Shown: positions 47,275 through 59,096, counted from the stretch's first letter. The stretch: 64,000 nt of DNA from Paragorgia papillata (GCA_035771165.1 JAWNZC010000337.1:4331501-4395500), one strand, 5' to 3'. The notes: generated by a model from the letters alone, not told the origin. Numbers and translations are program-made.

Positions 47275-47472
47275 CATTCTAATAATTTATGTTTGGAATA
47301 TTAATGTACTCCTTCGTGGAATAAAACTACTATTTAAATTATGAAAGTTTTTTTAAATCAACTCAAACAGGAATAAATTCCACGGCAATGCTTCCGTGTT
47401 AACGCCAAAATTTGTTTCTTTGATGTAATTTTTTAATATATGAAATCGACGATTTCTCTCTAGAAGTTGGTA

Positions 47473-47544
47473 GGGCTTGCACGGGAATCGAACCCGTGAC
47501 CTCTCGCACCCTAAGCGAGAATCATACCACTAGACCAGCAAGCC
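47473..47544 (-). tRNA. tRNA-Pro-AGG: tRNA-Pro (AGG) copy 4, canonical
   Basis: Identical to copy 2. Confidence 0.96.
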
Positions 47545-47821
47545 CGTGGTGAAGGAAAGTTGCATGGAAATAATTTTGTCTGATCGATCAAAAGTTTATT
47601 CAGATAAAAAATATCGGAAGAAACTAAAATGAAAAATAAAGTTGCCCAATTGGTACGACGAACATATTTGAATTATGATTTTTTTTTTAAATCAGTTAAA
47701 ACAGGAATAAATTTTATGGTAAAGCTTCCGTGTTCATACCAAAAACGTTTTTGTCGCTTTGATGTAATTTTTTGTAAAATATATGAAATCTGCCGCCATT
47801 TATCTATTATGCAAGTTGATC

Positions 47822-47893
47822 GGGCTTGCACGGGAATCGAATCCGTGACCTCTCGCACCCAAAGCGAGAATCATACCACTAGACCAGCAAGCC
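47822..47893 (-). tRNA. tRNA-Pro-TGG: tRNA-Pro (UGG) copy 4, T-stem change
   Basis: B box GATTCGATTCC (G53 to A), breaking the last T-stem pair. Confidence 0.86.
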
Positions 47894-48157
47894 CGTCGGT
47901 TAAAAATAGGGTTATGGATATTATTTTGTCCGAGAAATATTTTTGTATCGTTCTTGGAAACACGCCGACAACACTTACTTTAGATATCAAAATTTGTGAA
48001 AAAAAGAATCTAAAACAATCGATCAATTGTTCCAATTGTTCTCTCTGATAAAAAAATATCAGGAACTAAAATGGAAAATAAACTTGCTCATCTAGTGCGA
48101 CTAACATAAGAAAATTTGTTCTTCACAAATATTATTTTTGGACATTCCTTCCCCTGT

Positions 48158-48231
48158 GTCTCTGTGTGGCAATGGGTTAGCGCGTTCGGCTGTTAATCGA
48201 GAGGTTGATGGTTCCAATCCATTCAGGGACG
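48158..48231 (+). tRNA. tRNA-Asn-GTT: tRNA-Asn (GUU)-like copy 5, degenerate
   Basis: D stem TGGC (two changes), 57C, T stem ending CCATT. The 5' flank lacks about 58 bp ('agagttatttggaaagccg' block to 'aaatcagc'). Confidence 0.8.
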
Positions 48232-48429
48232 CATTCTAATAATTTATCTTTGGAATATTAATGTACTCCTTCGTGGAATAAAACTACTATTTAAATTATG
48301 AAAGTTTTTTTAAATCAACTCAAACAGGAATAAATTCCACGGCAATGCTTCCGTGTTAACGCCAAAATTTGTTTCTTTGATGTAATTTTTTAATATATGA
48401 AATCGACGATTTCTCTCTAGAAGTTGGTA

Positions 48430-48501
48430 GGGCTTGCACGGGAATCGAACCCGTGACCTCTCGCACCCTAAGCGAGAATCATACCACTAGACCAGCAAGC
48501 C
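48430..48501 (-). tRNA. tRNA-Pro-AGG: tRNA-Pro (AGG) copy 5, canonical
   Basis: Identical to copy 2. Confidence 0.96.
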
Positions 48502-48779
48502 CGTGGTGAAGGAAAGTTGCATGGAAATAATTTTGTCTGATCGATCAAAAGTTTATTCAGATAAAAAATATCGGAAGAAACTAAAATGAAAAATAAAGTT
48601 GCCCAATTGGTACGACGAACATATTTGAATTATGATTTTTTTTTTTAAATCAGTTAAAACAGGAATAAATTTTATGGTAAAGCTTCCGTGTTCATACCAA
48701 AAACGTTTTTGTCGCTTTGATGTAATTTTTTGTAAAATATATGAAATCTGCCGCCATTTATCTATTATGCAAGTTGATC

Positions 48780-48851
48780 GGGCTTGCACGGGAATCGAAT
48801 CCGTGACCTCTCGCACCCAAAGCGAGAATCATACCACTAGACCAGCAAGCC
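48780..48851 (-). tRNA. tRNA-Pro-TGG: tRNA-Pro (UGG) copy 5, T-stem change
   Basis: Shares the G53 to A change with copy 4, so these units are recent sisters. Confidence 0.86.
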
Positions 48852-49115
48852 CGTCGGTTAAAAATAGGGTTATGGATATTATTTTGTCCGAGAAATATTT
48901 TTGTATCGTTCTTGGAAACACGCCGACAACACTTACTTTAGATATCAAAATTTGTGAAAAAAAGAATCTAAAACAATCGATCAATTGTTCCAATTGTTCT
49001 CTCTGATAAAAAAATATCAGGAACTAAAATGGAAAATAAACTTGCTCATCTAGTGCGACTAACATAAGAAAATTTGTTCTTCACAAATATTATTTTTAGA
49101 CATTTCTTCCCCTGT

Positions 49116-49189
49116 GTCTCTGTGTGGCAATGGGTTAGCGCGTTCGGCTGTTAATCGAGAGGTTGATGGTTCCAATCCATTCAGGGACG
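49116..49189 (+). tRNA. tRNA-Asn-GTT: tRNA-Asn (GUU)-like copy 6, degenerate
   Basis: Same D-stem TGGC, CCATT end and 58 bp upstream deletion as copy 5. Confidence 0.8.
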
Positions 49190-49387
49190 CATTCTAATAA
49201 TTTATGTTTGGAATATTAATGTACTCCTTCGTGGAATAAAACTACTATTTAAATTATGAAAGTTTTTTTAAATCAACTCAAACAGGAATAAATTCCACGG
49301 CAATGCTTCCGTGTTAACGCCAAAATTTGTTTCTTTGATGTAATTTTTTAATATATGAAATCGACGATTTCTCTCTAGAAGTTGGTA

Positions 49388-49459
49388 GGGCTTGCACGGG
49401 AATCGAACCCGTGACCTCTCGCACCCTAAGCGAGAATCATACCACTAGACCAGCAAGCC
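49388..49459 (-). tRNA. tRNA-Pro-AGG: tRNA-Pro (AGG) copy 6, canonical
   Basis: Identical to copy 2. Confidence 0.96.
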
Positions 49460-49735
49460 CGTGGTGAAGGAAAGTTGCATGGAAATAATTTTGTCTGATC
49501 GATCAAAAGTTTATTCAGATAAAAAATATCGGAAGAAACTAAAATGAAAAATAAAGTTGCCCAATTGGTACGACGAACATATTTGAATTATGATTTTTTT
49601 TTTAAATCAGTTAAAACAGGAATAAATTTTATGGTAAAGCTTCCGTGTTCATACCAAAAACGTTTTTGTCGCTTTGATGTAATTTTTTTTTAAATATATG
49701 AAATCTGCCGCCATTATCTATTATGCAAGTTGATC

Positions 49736-49807
49736 GGGCTTGCACGGGAATCGAACCCGTGACCTCTCGCACCCAAAGCGAGAATCATACCACTAGACCA
49801 GCAAGCC
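49736..49807 (-). tRNA. tRNA-Pro-TGG: tRNA-Pro (UGG) copy 6, canonical
   Basis: Intact. The 3' flank has a longer T run (attttttttt) than other units, shared with copy 11. Confidence 0.96.
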
Positions 49808-50124
49808 CGTCGGTTAAAAATAGGGTTATGGATATTATTTTGTCCGAGAAATATTTTTGTATCGTTCTTGGAAACACGCCGACAACACTTACTTTAGATA
49901 TCAAAATTTGTGGAAAAAAGAATCTAAAACAATCGATCAATTGTTCCAATTGTTCTCTCTGATAAAAAAATATCAGGAACTAAAATGGAAAATAAACTTG
50001 CTCATCTAGTGCGACTAACATAAGAAAATTTGTTCTTCACAAATATTATTTTTAGACATTCCTTCCCCAGAGTTATTTGGAAAGCCGCTAACAACCAAAG
50101 CAATTGCCAAGCAAAATCAGCTGT

Positions 50125-50198
50125 GTCTCTGTGGGGCAATGGGTTAGCGCGTTCGGCTGTTAATCGAGAGGTTGATGGTTCCAATCCATCCAGGGACG
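50125..50198 (+). tRNA. tRNA-Asn-GTT: tRNA-Asn (GUU)-like copy 7, degenerate
   Basis: Typical array form; upstream marker 'gccgctaacaacc', shared with copies 9, 12 and 15. Confidence 0.82.
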
Positions 50199-50396
50199 CA
50201 TTCTAATAATTTATGTTTGGAATATTAATGTACTCCTTCGTGGAATAAAACTACTATTTAAATTATGAAAGTTTTTTTAAATCAACTCAAACAGGAATAA
50301 ATTCCACGGCAATGCTTCCGTGTTAATGCCAAAATTTGTTCCTTTGATGTAATTTTTTAATATATGAAATAGACGATTTCTCTCTAGAAGTTGGTA

Positions 50397-50468
50397 GGGC
50401 TTGCACGGGAATCGAACCCGTGACCTCTCGCACCCTAAGCGAGAATCATACCACTAGACCAGCAAGCC
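50397..50468 (-). tRNA. tRNA-Pro-AGG: tRNA-Pro (AGG) copy 7, canonical
   Basis: Identical to copy 2. Confidence 0.96.
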
Positions 50469-50746
50469 CGTGGTGAAGGAAAGTTGTATGGAAATAATTT
50501 TGTCTGATCGATCAAAAGTTTATTCAGAGAAAAAATATCGGAAGAAACTAAAATGAAAAATAAAGTTGCCCAATTGGTACGACGAACATATTTGAATTAT
50601 GATTTTTTTTTTTAAATCAGTTAAAACAGGAATAAATTTTATGGTAAAGCTTCCGTGTTCATACGAAAAACGTTTTTGTCGCTTTGATGTAATTTTTTGT
50701 AAAATATATGAAATCTGCCGCCATTTATCTATTATGCAAGTTGATC

Positions 50747-50818
50747 GGGCTTGCACGGGAATCGAACCCGTGACCTCTCGCACCCAAAGCGAGAATCATA
50801 CCACTAGACCAGCAAGCC
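50747..50818 (-). tRNA. tRNA-Pro-TGG: tRNA-Pro (UGG) copy 7, canonical
   Basis: Intact. Confidence 0.96.
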
Positions 50819-51135
50819 CGTCGGTTAAAAATAGGGTTATGGATATTATTTTGTCCGAGAAATATTTTTGTATCGTTCTTGGAAACACGCCGACAACACT
50901 TACTTTAGATATCAAAATTTGTGAAAAAAAGAATCTAAAACAATCGATCAATTGTTCCAATTGTTCTCTCTGATAAAAAAATATCAGGAACTAAAATGGA
51001 AAATAAACTTGCTCATCTAGTGCGACTAACATAAGAAAATTTGTTCTTCACAAAAATTATTTTTAGACATTCCTTCCCCAGAGTTATTTGGAAAGCCGCA
51101 AACAACCAAAGCAATTGCCAAGCAAAATCAGCTGT

Positions 51136-51209
51136 GTCTCTGTGGGGCAATGGGTTAGCGCGTTCGGCTGTTAATCGAGAGGTTGATGGTTCCAATCCAT
51201 CCAGGGGCG
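51136..51209 (+). tRNA. tRNA-Asn-GTT: tRNA-Asn (GUU)-like copy 8, degenerate
   Basis: Typical array form with CAGGGGC acceptor; downstream marker 'gtttcgaatataaatg'. Confidence 0.82.
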
Positions 51210-51406
51210 CATTCTAATAATTTATGTTTCGAATATAAATGTACTCCTTCGTGGAATAAAACTACTATTTAAATTATGAAAGTTTTTTTAAATCAACTCA
51301 AACAGGAATAAATTCCACGGAATGCTTCCGTGGTAACGCCAAAATTTGTTTCTTTGATGTAATTTTTTAATATATGAAATAGACGATTTTTCTCTAGAAG
51401 TTGGTA

Positions 51407-51478
51407 GGGCTTGCACGGGAATCGAACCCGTGACCTCTCGCACCCTAAGCGAGAATCATACCACTAGACCAGCAAGCC
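51407..51478 (-). tRNA. tRNA-Pro-AGG: tRNA-Pro (AGG) copy 8, canonical
   Basis: Intact. Confidence 0.96.
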
Positions 51479-51757
51479 CGTGGTGAAGGAAAGTTGTATG
51501 GAAATAATTTTGTCTGATCGATCAAAAGTTTATTCAGATAAAAAATATCGGAAGAAACTAAAATGAAAAATAAAGTTGCCCAATTGGTACGACGAACATA
51601 TTTAAATTATGATTATTTTTTTTTAAATCAGTTAAAACAGGAATAAATTTTATGGTAAAGCTTCCGTGTTCATACCAAAAACGTTTTTGTCGCTTTGATG
51701 TAATTTTTTGTAAAATATATGAAATCTGCCGCCATTTATCTATTATGCAAGTTGATC

Positions 51758-51829
51758 GGGCTTGCACGGGAATCGAACCCGTGACCTCTCGCACCCAAAG
51801 CGAGAATCATACCACTAGACCAGCAAGCC
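51758..51829 (-). tRNA. tRNA-Pro-TGG: tRNA-Pro (UGG) copy 8, canonical
   Basis: Intact. Confidence 0.96.
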
Positions 51830-52146
51830 CGTCGGTTAAAAATAGGGTTATGGATATTATTTTGTCCGAGAAATATTTTTGTATCGTTCTTGGAAACACG
51901 CCGACAACACTTACTTTAGATATCAAAATTTGTGAAAAAAAGAATCTAAAACAATCGATCAATTGTTCCAATTGTTCTCTCTGATAAAAAAATATCAGGA
52001 ACTAAAATGGAAAATAAACTTGCTCATCTAGTGCGACTAACATAAGAAAATTTGTTCTTCACAAATATTATTTTTAGACATTCCTTCCCCAGAGTTATTT
52101 GGAAAGCCGCTAACAACCAAAGCAATTGCCAAGCAAAATCAGCTGT

Positions 52147-52220
52147 GTCTCTGTGGGGCAATGGGTTAGCGCGTTCGGCTGTTAATCGAGAGATTGATGG
52201 TTCCAATCCATCCAGGGACG
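52147..52220 (+). tRNA. tRNA-Asn-GTT: tRNA-Asn (GUU)-like copy 9, degenerate
   Basis: As copy 7, with an extra G to A in the variable loop (GAGATTG). Confidence 0.82.
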
Positions 52221-52418
52221 CATTCTAATAATTTATGTTTGGAATATTAATGTACTCCTTCGTGGAATAAAACTACTATTTAAATTATGAAAGTTTTTTT
52301 AAATCAACTCAAACAGGAATAAATTCCACGGCAATGCTTCCGTGTTAATGCCAAAATTTGTTCCTTTGATGTAATTTTTTAATATATGAAATAGACGATT
52401 TCTCTCTAGAAGTTGGTA

Positions 52419-52490
52419 GGGCTTGCACGGGAATCGGACCCGTGACCTCTCGCACCCTAAGCGAGAATCATACCACTAGACCAGCAAGCC
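52419..52490 (-). tRNA. tRNA-Pro-AGG: tRNA-Pro (AGG) copy 9, T-loop change
   Basis: B box GGTCCGATTCC (T55 to C); the same change occurs in copy 15. Confidence 0.87.
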
Positions 52491-52768
52491 CGTGGTGAAG
52501 GAAAGTTGTATGGAAATAATTTTGTCTGATCGATCAAAAGTTTATTCAGAGAAAAAATATCGGAAGAAACTAAAATGAAAAATAAAGTTGCCCAATTGGT
52601 ACGACGAACATATTTGAATTATGATTTTTTTTTTTAAATCAGTTAAAACAGGAATAAATTTTATGGTAAAGCTTCCGTGTTCATACCAAAAACGTTTTTG
52701 TCGCTTTGATGTAATTTTTTGTAAAATATATGAAATCTGCCGCCATTTATCTATTATGCAAGTTGATC

Positions 52769-52840
52769 GGGCTTGCACGGGAATCGAACCCGTGACCTCT
52801 CGCACCCAAAGCGAGAATCATACCACTAGACCAGCAAGCC
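52769..52840 (-). tRNA. tRNA-Pro-TGG: tRNA-Pro (UGG) copy 9, canonical
   Basis: Intact. Confidence 0.96.
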
Positions 52841-53157
52841 CGTCGGTTAAAAATAGGGTTATGGATATTATTTTGTCCGAGAAATATTTTTGTATCGTTC
52901 TTGGAAACACGCCGACAACACTTACTTTAGATATCAAAATTTGTGAAAAAAAGAATCTAAAACAATCGATCAATTGTTCCAATTGTTCTCTCTGATAAAA
53001 AAATATCAGGAACTAAAATGGAAAATAAACTTGCTCATCTAGTGCGACTAACATAAGAAAATTTGTTCTTCACAAAAATTATTTTTAGACATTCCTTCCC
53101 CAGAGTTATTTGGAAAGCCGCAAACAACCAAAGCAATTGCCAAGCAAAATCAGCTGT

Positions 53158-53231
53158 GTCTCTGTGGGGCAATGGGTTAGCGCGTTCGGCTGTTAATCGA
53201 GAGGTTGATGGTTCCAATCCATCCAGGGGCG
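53158..53231 (+). tRNA. tRNA-Asn-GTT: tRNA-Asn (GUU)-like copy 10, degenerate
   Basis: Same as copy 8, one dimer (2,022 bp) upstream. Confidence 0.82.
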
Positions 53232-53428
53232 CATTCTAATAATTTATGTTTCGAATATAAATGTACTCCTTCGTGGAATAAAACTACTATTTAAATTATG
53301 AAAGTTTTTTTAAATCAACTCAAACAGGAATAAATTCCACGGAATGCTTCCGTGGTAACGCCAAAATTTGTTTCTTTGATGTAATTTTTTAATATATGAA
53401 ATAGACGATTTTTCTCTAGAAGTTGGTA

Positions 53429-53500
53429 GGGCTTGCACGGGAATCGAACCCGTGACCTCTCGCACCCTAAGCGAGAATCATACCACTAGACCAGCAAGCC
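53429..53500 (-). tRNA. tRNA-Pro-AGG: tRNA-Pro (AGG) copy 10, canonical
   Basis: Intact. Confidence 0.96.
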
Positions 53501-53780
53501 CGTGGTGAAGGAAAGTTGTATGGAAATAATTTTGTCTGATCGATCAAAAGTTTATTCAGATAAAAAATATCGGAAGAAACTAAAATGAAAAATAAAGTTG
53601 CCCAATTGGTACGACGAACATATTTAAATTATGATTATTTTTTTTTTAAATCAGTTAAAACAGGAATAAATTTTATGGTAAAGCTTCCGTGTTCATACCA
53701 AAAACGTTTTTGTCGCTTTGATGTAATTTTTTGTAAAATATATGAAATCTGCCGCCATTTATCTATTATGCAAGTTGATC

Positions 53781-53852
53781 GGGCTTGCACGGGAATCGAA
53801 CCCGTGACCTCTCGCACCCAAAGCGAGAATCATACCACTAGACCAGCAAGCC
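53781..53852 (-). tRNA. tRNA-Pro-TGG: tRNA-Pro (UGG) copy 10, canonical
   Basis: Intact. Confidence 0.96.
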
Positions 53853-54169
53853 CGTCGGTTAAAAATAGGGTTATGGATATTATTTTGTCCGAGAAATATT
53901 TTTGTATCGTTCTTGGAAACACGCCGACAACACTTACTTTAGATATCAAAATTTGTGAAAAAAAGAATCTAAAACAATCGATCAATTGTTCCAATTGTTC
54001 TCTCTGATAAAAAAATATCAGGAACTAAAATGGAAAATAAACTTGCTCATCTAGTGCGACTAACATAAGAAAATTTGTTCTTCACAAAAATTATTTTTAG
54101 ACATTCCTTCCCCAGAGTTATTTGGAAAGCCGCAAACAACCAAAGCAATTGCCAAGCAAAATCAGCTGT

Positions 54170-54243
54170 GTCTCTGTGGGGCAATGGGTTAGCGCGTTCG
54201 GCTGTTAATCGAGAGGTTGATGGTTCCAATCCATCCAGGGGCG
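54170..54243 (+). tRNA. tRNA-Asn-GTT: tRNA-Asn (GUU)-like copy 11, degenerate
   Basis: Typical array form with CAGGGGC acceptor. Confidence 0.82.
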
Positions 54244-54441
54244 CATTCTAATAATTTATGTTTGGAATATAAATGTACTCCTTCGTGGAATAAAACTACT
54301 ATTTAAATTATGAAAGTTTTTTTAAATCAACTCAAACAGGAATAAATTCCACGGCAATGCTTCCGTGGTAACGCCAAAATTTGTTTCTTTGATGTAATTT
54401 TTTAATATATGAAATAGACGATTTCTCTCTAGAAGTTGGCA

Positions 54442-54513
54442 GGGCTTGCACGGGAATCGAACCCGTGACCTCTCGCACCCTAAGCGAGAATCATACCACT
54501 AGACCAGCAAGCC
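54442..54513 (-). tRNA. tRNA-Pro-AGG: tRNA-Pro (AGG) copy 11, canonical
   Basis: Intact; base after the 3' end differs (ggcag flank). Confidence 0.96.
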
Positions 54514-54790
54514 CGTGGTGAAGGAAAGTTGTATGGAAATAATTTTGTCTGATCGATCAAAAGTTTATTCAGATAAAAAATATCGGAAGAAACTAAAATG
54601 AAAAATAAAGTTGCCCAATTGGTACGACGAACATATTTGAATTATGATTTTTTTTTTTAAATCAGTTAAAACAGGAATAAATTTTATGGTAAAGCTTCCG
54701 TGTTCATACCAAAAACGTTTTTGTCGCTTTGATGTAATTTTTTTTTAAATATATGAAATCTGCCGCCATTATCTAATATGCAAGTTGATC

Positions 54791-54862
54791 GGGCTTGCAC
54801 GGGAATCGAACCCGTGACCTCTCGCACCCAAAGCGAGAATCATACCACTAGACCAGCAAGCC
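54791..54862 (-). tRNA. tRNA-Pro-TGG: tRNA-Pro (UGG) copy 11, canonical
   Basis: Intact; flank like copy 6. Confidence 0.96.
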
Positions 54863-55179
54863 CGTCGGTTAAAAATAGGGTTATGGATATTATTTTGTCC
54901 GAGAAATATTTTTGTATCGTTCTTGGAAACACGCCGACAACACTTACTTTAGATATCAAAATTTGTGGAAAAAAGAATCTAAAACAATCGATCAATTGTT
55001 CCAATTGTTCTCTCTGATAAAAAAATATCAGGAACTAAAATGGAAAATAAACTTGCTCATCTAGTGCGACTAACATAAGAAAATTTGTTCTTCACAAATA
55101 TTATTTTTAGACATTCCTTCCCCAGAGTTATTTGGAAAGCCGCTAACAACCAAAGCAATTGCCAAGCAAAATCAGCTGT

Positions 55180-55253
55180 GTCTCTGTGGGGCAATGGGTT
55201 AGCGCGTTCGGCTGTTAATCGAGAGGTTGATGGTTCCAATCCATCCAGGGACG
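55180..55253 (+). tRNA. tRNA-Asn-GTT: tRNA-Asn (GUU)-like copy 12, degenerate
   Basis: Typical array form, acceptor intact. Confidence 0.82.
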
Positions 55254-55451
55254 CATTCTAATAATTTATGTTTGGAATATTAATGTACTCCTTCGTGGAA
55301 TAAAACTACTATTTAAATTATGAAAGTTTTTTTAAATGAACTCAAACAGGAATAAATTCCACGGCAATGCTTCCGTGTTAACGCCAAAATTTGTTTCTTT
55401 GATGTAATTTTTTAATATATGAAATAGACGATTTCTCTCTAGAAGTTGGTA

Positions 55452-55523
55452 GGGCTTGCACGGGAATCGAACCCGTGACCTCTCGCACCCTAAGCGAGAA
55501 TCATACCACTAGACCAGCAAGCC
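55452..55523 (-). tRNA. tRNA-Pro-AGG: tRNA-Pro (AGG) copy 12, canonical
   Basis: Intact. Its upstream flank has a CGATCGCGATC expansion at about 55561. Confidence 0.96.
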
Positions 55524-55802
55524 CGTGGTGAAGGAAAGTTGTATGGAAATAATTTTGTCTGATCGCGATCAAAAGTTTATTCAGATAAAAAATATCGGAA
55601 GAAACTAAAATGAAAAATAAAGTTGCCCAATTGGTACGACGAACATATTTGAATTATGATTTTTTTTTTAAATCAGTTAAAACAGGAATAAATTTTATGG
55701 TAAAGCTTCCGTGTTCATACCAAAAACGTTTTTGTCGCTTTGATGTAATTTTTTGTAAAATATAAGAAATCTGCCGCCATTTATCTATTATGCAAGTTGA
55801 TC

Positions 55803-55874
55803 GGGCTTGCACGGGAATCGAACACGAGACCTCTCGCACCCAAAGCGAGAATCATACCACTAGACCAGCAAGCC
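55803..55874 (-). tRNA. tRNA-Pro-TGG: tRNA-Pro (UGG) copy 12, T-stem broken
   Basis: T stem 5' strand TCGTG against CCCGT: two mismatches and a damaged B box. Confidence 0.84.
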
Positions 55875-56194
55875 CGTCGGTTAAAAAAAGGGTTATGGAT
55901 TTTATTTTGTCCGAGAAATATTTTTGTATCGTTCTTGGAAACACGCCGACAACAATTACTTTAGATATCAAAATTTGTGAACAAAAGAATTTAAAACAAT
56001 CGATCAATTGTTCCAATTGTTCTCTCTGATAAAAAAATATCAGGAACTAAAATGGAAAATAAACTTGCTCATCTGTTCGACTAACATAAGAAAATTTCAG
56101 TGTTCGTCACATATATTATTTTTAGACATTCCTTTCCTAGAGTTATTTGGAAAGCCGCAAACAACCAAAACAATTGCCAAGCAAAATCAGCTGT

Positions 56195-56267
56195 GTCTCT
56201 GTGGCGCAATGGGTTAGCGCGTTCGGCTGTTAACTGAGAGGTTGATGGTTCCAATCCATCCAGGGCG
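56195..56267 (+). tRNA. tRNA-Asn-GTT: tRNA-Asn (GUU)-like copy 13, acceptor deletion
   Basis: D stem GCGC intact as in copy 1, but the anticodon stem is CTGAG, 57C, and one base is missing from the 3' acceptor strand (CAGGGCG). 73 nt. Confidence 0.82.
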
Positions 56268-56464
56268 CATTCTAATAATTTATGTTTCGAATATAAATGT
56301 ACTCCTTCGTGGAATAAAACTACTATTTAAATTATGAAAGTTTTTTTAAATCAACTCAAACAGGAATAAATTCCACGGAATGCTTCCGTGGTAACGCCAA
56401 AATTTGTTTCTTTGATGTAATTTTTTAATATATGAAATAGACGATTTTTCTCTAGAAGTTGGTA

Positions 56465-56536
56465 GGGCTTGCACGGGAATCGAACCCGTGACCTCTCGCA
56501 CCCTAAGCGAGAATCATACCACTAGACCAGCAAGCC
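56465..56536 (-). tRNA. tRNA-Pro-AGG: tRNA-Pro (AGG) copy 13, canonical
   Basis: Intact. Confidence 0.96.
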
Positions 56537-56815
56537 CGTGGTGAAGGAAAGTTGTATGGAAATAATTTTGTCTGATCGATCAAAAGTTTATTCAGATAAA
56601 AAATATCGGAAGAAACTAAAATGAAAAATAAAGTTGCCCAATTGGTACGACGAACATATTTAAATTATGATTATTTTTTTTTAAATCAGTTAAAACAGGA
56701 ATAAATTTTATGGTAAAGCTTCCGTGTTCATACCAAAAACGTTTTTGTCGCTTTGATGTAATTTTTTGTAAAATATATGAAATCTGCCGCCATTTATCTA
56801 TTATGCAAGTTGATC

Positions 56816-56887
56816 GGGCTTGCACGGGAATCGAACCCGTGACCTCTCGCACCCAAAGCGAGAATCATACCACTAGACCAGCAAGCC
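56816..56887 (-). tRNA. tRNA-Pro-TGG: tRNA-Pro (UGG) copy 13, canonical
   Basis: Intact. Confidence 0.96.
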
Positions 56888-57204
56888 CGTCGGTTAAAAA
56901 TAGGGTTATGGATATTATTTTGTCCGAGAAATATTTTTGTATCGTTCTTGGAAACACGCCGACAACACTTACTTTAGATATCAAAATTTGTGAAAAAAAG
57001 AATCTAAAACAATCGATCAATTGTTCCAATTGTTCTCTCTGATAAAAAAATATCAGGAACTAAAATGGAAAATAAACTTGCTCATCTAGTGCGACTAACA
57101 TAAGAAAATTTGTTCTTCACAAAAATTATTTTTAGACATTCCTTCCCCAGAGTTATTTGGAAAGCCGCAAACAACCAAAGCAATTGCCAAGCAAAATCAG
57201 CTGT

Positions 57205-57278
57205 GTCTCTGTGGGGCAATGGGTTAGCGCGTTCGGCTGTTAATCGAGAGGTTGATGGTTCCAATCCATCCAGGGGCG
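57205..57278 (+). tRNA. tRNA-Asn-GTT: tRNA-Asn (GUU)-like copy 14, degenerate
   Basis: Typical array form with CAGGGGC acceptor. Confidence 0.82.
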
Positions 57279-57476
57279 CATTCTAATAATTTATGTTTCG
57301 AATATAAATGTACTCCTTCGTGGAATAAAACTACTAATTAAATTATGAAAGTTTTTTTAAATCAACTCAAACAGGAATAAATTCCACGGCAATGCTTCCG
57401 TGGTAACGCCAAAAGTTGTTTCTTTGATGTAATTTTTTAATATATGAAATAGACGATTTCTCTCTAGAAGTTGGTA

Positions 57477-57548
57477 GGGCTTGCACGGGAATCGAAGCCG
57501 TGACCTCTCGCACCCTAAGCGAGAATCATACCACTAGACCAGCAAGCC
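57477..57548 (-). tRNA. tRNA-Pro-AGG: tRNA-Pro (AGG) copy 14, T-stem change
   Basis: B box GCTTCGATTCC (G53 to C). Confidence 0.86.
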
Positions 57549-57827
57549 CGTGGTGAAGGAAAGTTGTATGGAAATAATTTTGTCTGATCGATCAAAAGTT
57601 TATTCAGATAAAAAATATCGGAAGAAACTAAAATGAAAAATAAAGTTGCCCAATTGGTACGACGAACATATTTAAATTATGATTTTTTTTTTTTAATTCA
57701 GTTAAAACAGGAATAAATTTTATGGTAAAGCTTCCGTGTTCATACCAAAAACGTTTTTGTCGCTTTGATGTAATTTTTTGTAAAATATATGAAATCTGCC
57801 GCCATTTATCTATTATGCAAGTTGATC

Positions 57828-57899
57828 GGGCTTGCACGGGAATCGAACCCGTGATCTCTCGCACCCAAAGCGAGAATCATACCACTAGACCAGCAAGTC
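57828..57899 (-). tRNA. tRNA-Pro-TGG: tRNA-Pro (UGG) copy 14, acceptor change
   Basis: G2 to A (A-C mismatch in the acceptor) and a G to A in the variable loop. Confidence 0.86.
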
Positions 57900-58216
57900 C
57901 GTCGGTTAAAAATAGGGTTATGGATATTATTTTGTCCGAGAAATATTTTTGTATCGTTCTTGGAAACACGCCGACAACACTTACTTTAGATATCAAAATT
58001 TGTGGAAAAAAGAATCTAAAACAATCGATCAATTGTTCCAATTGTTCTCTCTGATAAAAAAATATCAGGAACTAAAATGGAAAATAAACTTGCTCATCTA
58101 GTGCGACTAACATAACAAAATTTGTTCTTCACAAATATTATTTTTAGACATTCCTTCCCCAGAGTTATTTGGAAAGCCGCTAACAACCAAAGCAATTGCC
58201 AAGCAAAATCAGCTGT

Positions 58217-58290
58217 GTCTCTGTGGGGCAATGGGTTAGCGCGTTCGGCTGTTAATCGAGAGGTTGATGGTTCCAATCCATCCAGGGACG
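58217..58290 (+). tRNA. tRNA-Asn-GTT: tRNA-Asn (GUU)-like copy 15, degenerate
   Basis: Typical array form. Confidence 0.82.
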
Positions 58291-58488
58291 CATTCTAATA
58301 ATTTATGTTTGGAATATTAATGTACTCCTTCGTGGAATAAAACTACTATTTAAATTATGAAAGTTTTTTTAAATCAACTCAAACAGGAATAAATTCCACG
58401 GCAATGCTTCCGTGTTAATGCCAAAATTTGTTCCTTTGATGTAATTTTTTAATATATGAAATAGACGATTTCTCTCTAGAAGTTGGTA

Positions 58489-58560
58489 GGGCTTGCACGG
58501 GAATCGGACCCGTGACCTCTCGCACCCTAAGCGAGAATCATACCACTAGACCAGCAAGCC
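58489..58560 (-). tRNA. tRNA-Pro-AGG: tRNA-Pro (AGG) copy 15, T-loop change
   Basis: Same T55 to C as copy 9. Confidence 0.87.
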
Positions 58561-58840
58561 CGTGGTGAAGGAAAGTTGTATGGAAATAATTTTGTCTGAT
58601 CGATCAAAAGTTTATTCAGATAAAAAATATCGGAAGAAACTAAAATGAAAAATAAAGTTGCCCAATTGGTACAACGAACATATTTAAATTATGATTTTTT
58701 TTTTGTTAAATCAGTTAAAACAGGAATAAATTTTATGGTAAAGCTTCCGTGTTCATACCAAAAACGTTTTTGTCGCTTTGATGTAATTTTTTGTAAAATA
58801 TATGAAATCTGCCGCCATTTATCTATTATGCAAGTTGATC

Positions 58841-58888
58841 GGGCTTGCACGGGAATCGAACCCGTGACCTCTCGCACCCAAAGCGAGA
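58841..58888 (-). pseudogene. tRNA-Pro-TGG: tRNA-Pro (UGG) copy 15, truncated
   Basis: Only the 3' two thirds remain (anticodon loop to acceptor). The 5' part is deleted at AAGCGAGA, joined to 'tattattttgtcctag'. Confidence 0.93.
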
Positions 58889-59096
58889 TATTATTTTGTC
58901 CTAGAAAATCAATTGTACCAATTGTTCTCTCTGATAAAAAAATATCAGGAACTAAAATGGAAAATAAACTTGCTCATCTGGTGCGACTAACATGAGAAAA
59001 TTTGTTCGTCACAAATATTATTTTTAGACATTCCTTCCCCAGAGTTATTTGGAAAGCCGCAAACAACCAAAGCAATTGCCAAGCAAAATCAGCTGT

